In this document: positions 41,483 through 46,351 of the stretch, piece after piece
Layout: each line of letters starts with the position of its first letter
How positions within the stretch are numbered: the stretch's first letter is position 1
NCBI GenBank assembly: GCA_030639035.1
Contig: DAOWDM010000191.1
Span: 1 to 46,351 of the forward strand
Length of the DNA stretch: 46,351 bases
Source: Alphaproteobacteria bacterium
GTDB lineage: Bacteria > Pseudomonadota > Alphaproteobacteria > DAOWDM01
Reading direction: 5' to 3'
Translations under genes and position numbers: made by a program
The notes under the pieces: generated by a model
The model's input: the letters and a program-made list of their open reading frames with translations, nothing else
What the model was told of the DNA's origin: nothing
The model's database searches: none

Positions 41483-42136
41483 ATGAATAACGAAAATATT
41501 ACTCAGAAACCTGAGAACGTACCTGAAAAATTTTGGGATAATGAGGTCGGTTCAGTTCGGATTGAATCATTGCTTAAATCATATCAAGAACTTGAAAAGA
41601 AATTAGGTTCTATGGTTTCTATGCCTAAAGTGCCTGAAAAGGCTGAAGATTACTCTATTGAAATAAGCCATGAGAAGCTTGAGGAAGATAAAGAAGTAAA
41701 TGAAATGCTTCACAAAGCAGGTTTTACTCCTGAACAGGTACAGCTTGTTTATGACTTGGCGGCTGAAAAACTTATGCCTGTAATTGAAAATATTGCAGCT
41801 GAATATGACACTAATAATCAGATTGAAAAACTTGTAAATCATTTCGGCAGTAAAGAAAAATGGGAGCAGGTTTCAAGACAGCTTAATGCTTGGGGACAGA
41901 AGAACCTGTCGGAAAACATTTTAGAAGCTCTTAGTTCTTCATATGAAGGAGTAATAACGCTTCACAAAATGATGACCTCAGAAGAACCAAGCATTAACGG
42001 AGGAAGTCAGCCAACAGACGGGCTGTTAAATGAACAACAGCTTAAAGGCATGATGAAAGATGCCAAATACTGGAGAGACGGCGACCCTGCTTATGTTGCG
42101 AAGGTAACGGCAGGATTTAAACGGCTTTATAAGTAG
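41483..42136 (+). CDS. Capsid assembly scaffolding protein
   Basis: 217 residues. VPEKFWDNEVGSVRIESLLKSY and LEKKLGSM at the start, then a helical, acidic middle and the end block YWRDGDPAYVAKVTAGFKRLY, typical of scaffolding proteins placed before T7-like capsids. Scaffolds guide procapsid assembly and leave or are degraded. GGAGAAAA precedes the ATG. A palindromic repeat separates it from the preceding gene and two from the capsid. Confidence 0.82.
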   Translation: MNNENITQKPENVPEKFWDNEVGSVRIESLLKSYQELEKKLGSMVSMPKVPEKAEDYSIEISHEKLEEDKEVNEMLHKAGFTPEQVQLVYDLAAEKLMPVIENIAAEYDTNNQIEKLVNHFGSKEKWEQVSRQLNAWGQKNLSENILEALSSSYEGVITLHKMMTSEEPSINGGSQPTDGLLNEQQLKGMMKDAKYWRDGDPAYVAKVTAGFKRLYK

Positions 42137-42174
42137 AAAAAATCGTTTAACTCCGCTGTTACCACACCACTACC

Positions 42175-42254
42175 GTCATGCTGAACTTGTTTCAGTATCC
42201 ACTTTTCTTCTTTTTCCACCAAAAAAGGAGATCCTGAAATGAATTCAGGATGAC
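42175..42254. repeat. Imperfect palindrome of the GTCAT...ATGAC family
   Basis: 80 bases beginning GTCATGCTGAACTTGTTTCA and ending GAATTCAGGATGAC, nearly the same as the copy at 43668. Lies downstream of the scaffold gene. Confidence 0.85.
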
Positions 42255-42287
42255 AGCGTGGTTGGTGGAGACAACAAACTCTCTGCC

Positions 42288-42360
42288 GTCATATTGAGGA
42301 GCAAAGCGACGTGAATATCTCGCATAAGAGATTCTCACGGGCTAAAGCCCTCAGAATGAC
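42288..42360. repeat. Divergent palindrome of the GTCAT...ATGAC family
   Basis: 73 bases from GTCATATTGAGGAGCAAA to GCCCTCAGAATGAC, with an inner pair ATCTCGCATAAGAGAT. Sequence differs from neighbours but the ends match. Together with 42175-42254 it fills most of the 377-base gap before the capsid. Confidence 0.7.
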
Positions 42361-42513
42361 GGTGGAGTTGGTGGAGGGGTAATTTAAGGACAATCGGAAA
42401 ATCCGACCCTTTGTATATGCACATTGTTTGTGGCGGATATGACCTTATCCACAACTACAGGCAATGTTTTTTCAAAAACTATAAATTTTTAACAAACAAA
42501 GGGAGGGGACATA
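42361..42513 (+). promoter_or_regulatory. Capsid leader region with hairpin and strong SD
   Basis: The rest of the gap before the capsid has no gene. It contains a short hairpin (TCGGA-AAA-TCCGA at 42394-42406), an AT-rich stretch with TATAAA, and an exceptional Shine-Dalgarno GGGAGGGG ending 7 bases before the start codon. This fits a highly expressed capsid gene, but no convincing promoter is visible. Confidence 0.4.
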
Positions 42514-43347
42514 ATGTCCACTACAGTAGATCAATCATTTGTAAAACAGTTTGAAGCAGAAGTTCATATTGCATATCAGCAGATGGGCTCAAAACTAAGA
42601 GGAACAGTTCGTTCTAAAAACAACGTAAAAGGCTCTTCAACTACTTTTCAGAAAGTAGGCAAAGGAACTGCAAGCGTTAAGGCAAGGCATGGTCTTGTGC
42701 CTGTGATGAGTATTGACCACACTCCTGTTGAGTGTTCGCTATATGATTATTATGCAGGCGATTGGGTTGATGCTTTGGACGAGTTAAAAGTCAGCCTTGA
42801 TGAACGCCGTGTAATTGCAAGTGCTGGAGCTTATGCTTTGGGCAGAAAAACGGACGACCTGATTATTGACGGTCTAGCAGATGCTACAGAGACAGTTGGC
42901 GACTATTCTACAGGTCTTACAAAAGGCTTGATTCTTTCAGCTTTTGAGAAACTCAACAATGTAGATGTTCCTGATGACGGACAGCGTTTTGGTATTGTTG
43001 GAGCTCATCAATGGAATGAACTTCTTAACATTTCTGAGTTTTCAGATTCTGGCTTTATCGGGGAAGAATACCCATGGCTCAAAGGTACTGAAAGCCGTAA
43101 ATGGCTTGGTATAGTATGGATTTTACATACTGGTTTGCCTTTGGCTGATACGGATAATCGAGACTGTTTCATCTATCACAAAACGGCTGTAGGTCATGCT
43201 TCAGGGCAGGACGTGAAAACTGATGTTACATGGCATGGTGATCACGCAGCTCATTTCGTTAACAATTCAATGAGTCAAGGTGCTTCTCTTATCGATGCAA
43301 CAGGTATCGTTAAGATTAAAGTCGATGATGACGCAGCTATTAGCTAA
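42514..43347 (+). CDS. Major capsid protein, podovirus type
   Basis: 277 residues. Starts MSTTVDQSFVKQFEAEVH and continues with AYQQMGSKLRGTVRSKN, HTPVECSLYDYYAGDWVD, FGIVGAHQWNELLNISEF and GIVWILHTGLPL, which fits the phage capsid family placed between scaffold and tail tubular genes in T7-like and related phages. Hundreds of copies would build the head. The strongest ribosome-binding site of the window (GGGAGGGG) precedes it. The frame is intact with no stop, suggesting purifying selection. Confidence 0.82.
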   Translation: MSTTVDQSFVKQFEAEVHIAYQQMGSKLRGTVRSKNNVKGSSTTFQKVGKGTASVKARHGLVPVMSIDHTPVECSLYDYYAGDWVDALDELKVSLDERRVIASAGAYALGRKTDDLIIDGLADATETVGDYSTGLTKGLILSAFEKLNNVDVPDDGQRFGIVGAHQWNELLNISEFSDSGFIGEEYPWLKGTESRKWLGIVWILHTGLPLADTDNRDCFIYHKTAVGHASGQDVKTDVTWHGDHAAHFVNNSMSQGASLIDATGIVKIKVDDDAAIS

Positions 43348-43362
43348 TAGGAGAATAAAAAT

Positions 43363-43632
43363 ATGGCTTTTTCAAACAATAATTTGAGTGTGCTTAGTTA
43401 CGCAAACGGTTTCACTCTATGGCATTACGTTACAACCGATACTGCTGCAACCGTTGATACCTCAGGGTATTTCAACAACGCATCAGACGTTGTCCGAGTT
43501 GGGGATATTGTTATCGCTAATGCAGACACAGCAGGAACTCCTGCAACAGGACTAATGCTGATTTCAAGCAACGACAACGGTGTTGTTGATGTGGACGATA
43601 TGACAGGTATTGGCGGAACTGATACGGATTAA
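43363..43632 (+). CDS. Small virion protein following capsid (possible decoration protein)
   Basis: 89 residues, acidic: SNNNLSVLSYANGFTLWHYVT, then VDTSGYFNNASDVVRVGDIV and DNGVVDVDDMTGIGG. This type follows capsid genes in many short-tailed phages and is usually annotated only as hypothetical; a head-decoration role is a guess. The leader TAGGAGAATAAAA is nearly identical to that of the tail tubular A gene at 43821. Confidence 0.65.
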   Translation: MAFSNNNLSVLSYANGFTLWHYVTTDTAATVDTSGYFNNASDVVRVGDIVIANADTAGTPATGLMLISSNDNGVVDVDDMTGIGGTDTD

Positions 43633-43667
43633 TTGTATTGTTCCTACCACTACTAGTCCCCCTCTTC

Positions 43668-43745
43668 GTCATGCTGAACTTGTTTCAGTATCTACTTTCT
43701 TCGTTTTATACCAAAAAGGAGATCCTGAACTAAATTCAGGATGAC
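43668..43745. repeat. Imperfect palindrome of the GTCAT...ATGAC family
   Basis: 78 bases beginning GTCATGCTGAACTTGTTTCA and ending TAAATTCAGGATGAC. Almost the same as 42175-42254. It sits between the small virion protein and tail tubular A genes. Confidence 0.88.
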
Positions 43746-43820
43746 GGTGGGGGGGGGTAATGACGTGTGTGTGGTGTGAGGACAGTAATAAAAATTTCAA
43801 TACAATAGGAGAATAAAAGC

Positions 43821-44390
43821 ATGGCACTTAGCAGTATTGCGTTGTGTTCTCGGGCTTTGTTGAAGGTTGGGGCTAATACTATATCATCTTTTGATGAGGG
43901 AACGGCAGAGGCTGAAATTGCGGTTAATTTGTATCCGTCAGTCAGAGATGCTTTGATTTCTTCTCACCCTTGGAGCTTTGCTCTTGCACAGGCTTCATTG
44001 CCTAGATTAACGGCAGAACCTGTTGCAGATTTTGACTTTGCGTTTCAGCTTCCAACTGATTTCTTGCGTGTAATGTCAGCAGGAATAGCAGGGCGGGGAC
44101 GTGGAGCAAATTATCGGCTTGCTGAAAATAAGCTACATACAAACGTATCGCAGGTAGTTCTTACATACGTTTTCAGACCTGATGAGATGATTTTTCCTGC
44201 ATTTTTTGATCAGGTGCTTATTTCAAGACTGGCAGCGGAATTCTGCCTGCCTTTGACTGAAAGCACCAGCAGGGCTGAATTTCTTATCAAAATTTCAGAA
44301 GAAGAATTTAGAAGGGCAAAACTCATTGATGCTCAACAGGGAATCCCTGAGGCTATTGATGACTTTCCATTGATAGAGGTGCGTTCATGA
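43821..44390 (+). CDS. Tail tubular protein A (gp11-like)
   Basis: 189 residues, GGAGAATAAAA upstream. The family opening SIALCSRALLKVGANTISSF is followed by YPSVRDALISSHPWSFALAQASL and YVFRPDEMIFPAFFDQVLISRL, as in the podovirus tail tubular A/gatekeeper proteins that dock under the portal. The end overlaps the next gene by four bases (ATGA). Frame intact. Confidence 0.85.
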   Translation: MALSSIALCSRALLKVGANTISSFDEGTAEAEIAVNLYPSVRDALISSHPWSFALAQASLPRLTAEPVADFDFAFQLPTDFLRVMSAGIAGRGRGANYRLAENKLHTNVSQVVLTYVFRPDEMIFPAFFDQVLISRLAAEFCLPLTESTSRAEFLIKISEEEFRRAKLIDAQQGIPEAIDDFPLIEVRS

Positions 44391-46291
44391 GCAGACTTTT
44401 TAGTGCTAAAACCAATTTTTCAGCTGGAGAATTAGCACCTGAAATGCTTGGGCGTGGAGATTTGCAAGCCTATGCAAACGGAGCTATGAAGCTAAAAAAC
44501 GTCTTTATTCACCCGACAGGAGGAGTTTCCAGACGGTCAGGGCTTCGTTATATAGGTGCCGCTCAGGGAAAAGGGCGTTTAATAGCTTTTGAATTCAACA
44601 CAGAACAGGCTTATTTGCTGGTATTTACAAATCAGCGAGTTGATGTTTTCAAAGACGGTGAAAATGTTGCAAACTTTGCTGTTCCATGGACGGAAGAGCA
44701 AATAAAGCAGATTAATTGGGCTCAAAGTGCGGACTCTTTGCTTGTAGTTCACCCTGACGTAAGCCCTAGGAAAATAACTAGAACTTCTCACACAGACTGG
44801 TCAATAAGCGAATGGCAGTTTTTTGAAAAAGACAACTGCATCAATCAGCCTTATTACAAGTTTGCAGGTGTGGACGTTACGATTCAAACGAGTGCTACAA
44901 CTGGAACTGTAACGCTTACCTCTTCGGCTTCGGTTTTTACATCTAATCATGTAGGGGTGCGAGTTCGGTTTTTAGGTGGAGAGGCGGAAATAACTTCTTA
45001 TTCTTCAGGAACTTCAGTTCAGGCTTCTGTGAAAAAGACTTTTTCTGGCACAGGCACAACTAAAGACTGGAAAGAGCAGAGTTTTTCAGATGTTCATGGT
45101 TTTGCAGCTTCGGTTACTCATCATCAGGATAGGCTTGTAATAGGCGGTTCAAGAGATTTGCCTAACCATTTATGGTTTTCTAAAACTTCGGATTTGATGA
45201 ATTTCGATTTAGGGGAAGGCTTGGACGATGAGTCTATAGAGTTCTCTATTCTATCTGACCAAGTGAACGCTATTCGAGCGGTTTTCTCAGGAAGACATTT
45301 GCAGGTGTTTACATCTGGTGCGGAATGGATGGTTTCAGGCGACCCTTTGACTCCTTCGGCTATTCAGTTGAAGCGTCAAACTAGGGTAGGCTCTGCTGTA
45401 AATAAGTATATTCCGCCAGTTGATGTAGACGGAGCGACTTTGTTTATATCAGGAAACGGCTTGGAGCTTCGTGAATTTCTGTTCACTGATGTAGAGCAGG
45501 CATATCAGGCTAATGACTTGGCTATGCTCTCTAGGCATTTGATGAATAGCCCTGTTGATCAGGATTATGATTCACAACGCAGACTGCTAACAATTGTTAT
45601 GGAAAACGGTAATATCGCAACCGTAACGAATTATAGAGCTGAACAAGTTACAGCTTGGACAGGACATTCTACTGATGGAAAATTCCTTTCCGTCGCAACA
45701 ATAGGCAGTGACACTTATGTTCTGGTTGAACGTGGGGAGAATGTTTTTGTTGAAATTTTCGATGATGACTTTGGAACAGACTGCGGAATAACTGGAGAAG
45801 ATGAAACTCCAAAAGACGTATGGTCGGGGCTTTCTCATCTTGAAGGAAAGACTGTAAAAGTGCTGGCTGATGGGGCGGTTGTACCTAATCAGACTGTTAC
45901 AGATGGAATTATTACGCTTCCGTATCCAGTTAGCAATATACAAGTTGGTTTGGCTTATACACATATAATATCACCGCTTCCGCCAATGATTACGGCGGCA
46001 GGCAGTGTTAGACCTCCTAAAAGCGTACGTCTTGTAGAGGCCTCTTTCAGAGTGCTTAAAACTTCATCTATGGAAGTTGATACGGGTCGAGGAATTAAGC
46101 CTGTGCTTTTGAAAAGATTGGGAGTTGAAGGCGTGCTTGATTCTGCTCCGTCAGAATATTCTGGCGATGTTCGTATTAGAGCTTTTGGGTGGATAAGAGA
46201 TTTTATGCAGCCGTCATGGAAAATAGAGGGAGATAAACCTCTTTCCTGCACGGTTCTTTCGGTAACAACAGAAATGAAGGTGAATGACTGA
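44387..46291 (+). CDS. Tail tubular protein B (gp12-like)
   Basis: 634 residues. Typical opening KTNFSAGELAPEMLGRGDLQ, YANGAMKLKNVFIHPTGG and SRRSGLRYIGAA, then AFEFNTEQAYLLVFTNQRVDVF, followed by a large beta-rich body (RLVIGGSRDLPNHLWFSKTSD, FTSGAEWMVSGDPLTP). This is the podovirus nozzle/stabilisation protein. Shorter than T7 gp12. Start overlaps tail tubular A by four bases, and its stop overlaps the next start in TGATG, so the genes are translationally coupled. Confidence 0.87.
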   Translation: MSRLFSAKTNFSAGELAPEMLGRGDLQAYANGAMKLKNVFIHPTGGVSRRSGLRYIGAAQGKGRLIAFEFNTEQAYLLVFTNQRVDVFKDGENVANFAVPWTEEQIKQINWAQSADSLLVVHPDVSPRKITRTSHTDWSISEWQFFEKDNCINQPYYKFAGVDVTIQTSATTGTVTLTSSASVFTSNHVGVRVRFLGGEAEITSYSSGTSVQASVKKTFSGTGTTKDWKEQSFSDVHGFAASVTHHQDRLVIGGSRDLPNHLWFSKTSDLMNFDLGEGLDDESIEFSILSDQVNAIRAVFSGRHLQVFTSGAEWMVSGDPLTPSAIQLKRQTRVGSAVNKYIPPVDVDGATLFISGNGLELREFLFTDVEQAYQANDLAMLSRHLMNSPVDQDYDSQRRLLTIVMENGNIATVTNYRAEQVTAWTGHSTDGKFLSVATIGSDTYVLVERGENVFVEIFDDDFGTDCGITGEDETPKDVWSGLSHLEGKTVKVLADGAVVPNQTVTDGIITLPYPVSNIQVGLAYTHIISPLPPMITAAGSVRPPKSVRLVEASFRVLKTSSMEVDTGRGIKPVLLKRLGVEGVLDSAPSEYSGDVRIRAFGWIRDFMQPSWKIEGDKPLSCTVLSVTTEMKVND

Positions 46292-46351
46292 TGGGAGTAG
46301 TACCAATAATAACAGTAGCAGTTGCGGCTTTTACCGCAAATGAAACTATAA
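46291..46351 (+). CDS. Next virion-module gene, 3' truncated by window
   Basis: Only 20 codons are visible, starting MGVVPIITVAVAAFTANET, a hydrophobic Ala-rich N-terminus. The ATG overlaps the preceding stop. In T7-like order internal virion or tail genes follow here, but no family can be named from this fragment. Confidence 0.5.
   Translation, partial: MGVVPIITVAVAAFTANETI

Larger units (their letters stand above)
38484..46351 (+). mobile_element. Podovirus-type virion structural module, probably domesticated
   Basis: A same-strand run of virion genes (portal, Bbp19-like, scaffold, capsid, small virion protein, tail tubular A and B) preceded by two conserved non-virion genes. The order is that of T7-like and related short-tailed phages. 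No terminase, integrase, replication or lysis gene and no att repeat is visible. Five chromosomal-type palindromic repeats lie between the genes. The right boundary is outside the window. Confidence 0.8.

Noticed and set aside
39413..43745. Repeats in the virion module considered as a CRISPR array
   Set aside because: Copies are spaced by whole genes, differ internally and are single palindromes; there is no regular repeat-spacer pattern and no cas gene.

Overview
This window looks like chromosome from a low-GC alphaproteobacterium; GC was judged by eye and not computed. The lineage call rests on conserved gene neighbourhoods: xerD / exported helical protein / aroK-aroB-CorC, lptF-lptD-surA-rsmA, and pyrimidine nucleotidase-dapD-dapE. 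DUF2336, DUF2889, a small ribbon-helix-helix protein and two atypical J-domain proteins point the same way. A genus cannot be fixed from the sequence alone.

Layout. 1-2943: end of a Lon-like protease, a universal stress protein and a low-molecular-weight tyrosine phosphatase. 3192-5706: a membrane-anchored nuclease-fold protein and two unrecognised genes. 5815-13183: YejA-type binding protein, tRNA-Thr, then rsmA, surA, lptD and lptF (envelope biogenesis and rRNA modification) on the minus strand. 13394-19903: xerD and two exported or membrane proteins diverge from aroK-aroB-CorC-DUF2889. 19926-29055: a regulator, a J-domain protein, DUF2336, then an operon amrS-pepA-kinase-exported protein that diverges from memo-AMMECR1-recX, so the AmmeMemoRadiSam trio is split over two divergent operons. 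29120-37391: mnmA, fliN, a gamma-glutamyltransferase-like gene, a second J-domain gene and the dapE/dapD lysine/peptidoglycan module.

37504-46351: an S24 (LexA/CI-like) regulator faces a plus-strand set of podovirus-type virion genes: a conserved small gene, a putative cysteine peptidase, portal, Bbp19-like protein, scaffold, capsid, small virion protein, tail tubular A and tail tubular B. The next gene is cut by the window end. No terminase, integrase, replication or lysis gene is visible. The gaps between these virion genes carry the same GTCAT...ATGAC imperfect palindromes that sit between ordinary chromosomal genes elsewhere in the window. This suggests that the module is a long-resident, domesticated particle, possibly a gene-transfer-agent-like or tailocin-like system, rather than a recent prophage. 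That is the most interesting signal here and it remains an inference.

Other points worth attention: lptF abuts lptD with no lptG, and surA abuts rsmA with no pdxA. The rsmA 3' end is encoded on the antisense of a tRNA. The nuclease-fold protein lacks an expected active-site arginine. A 45-codon membrane protein overlaps the exported helical protein. A strong hairpin terminator lies about 30 bases before the portal gene.
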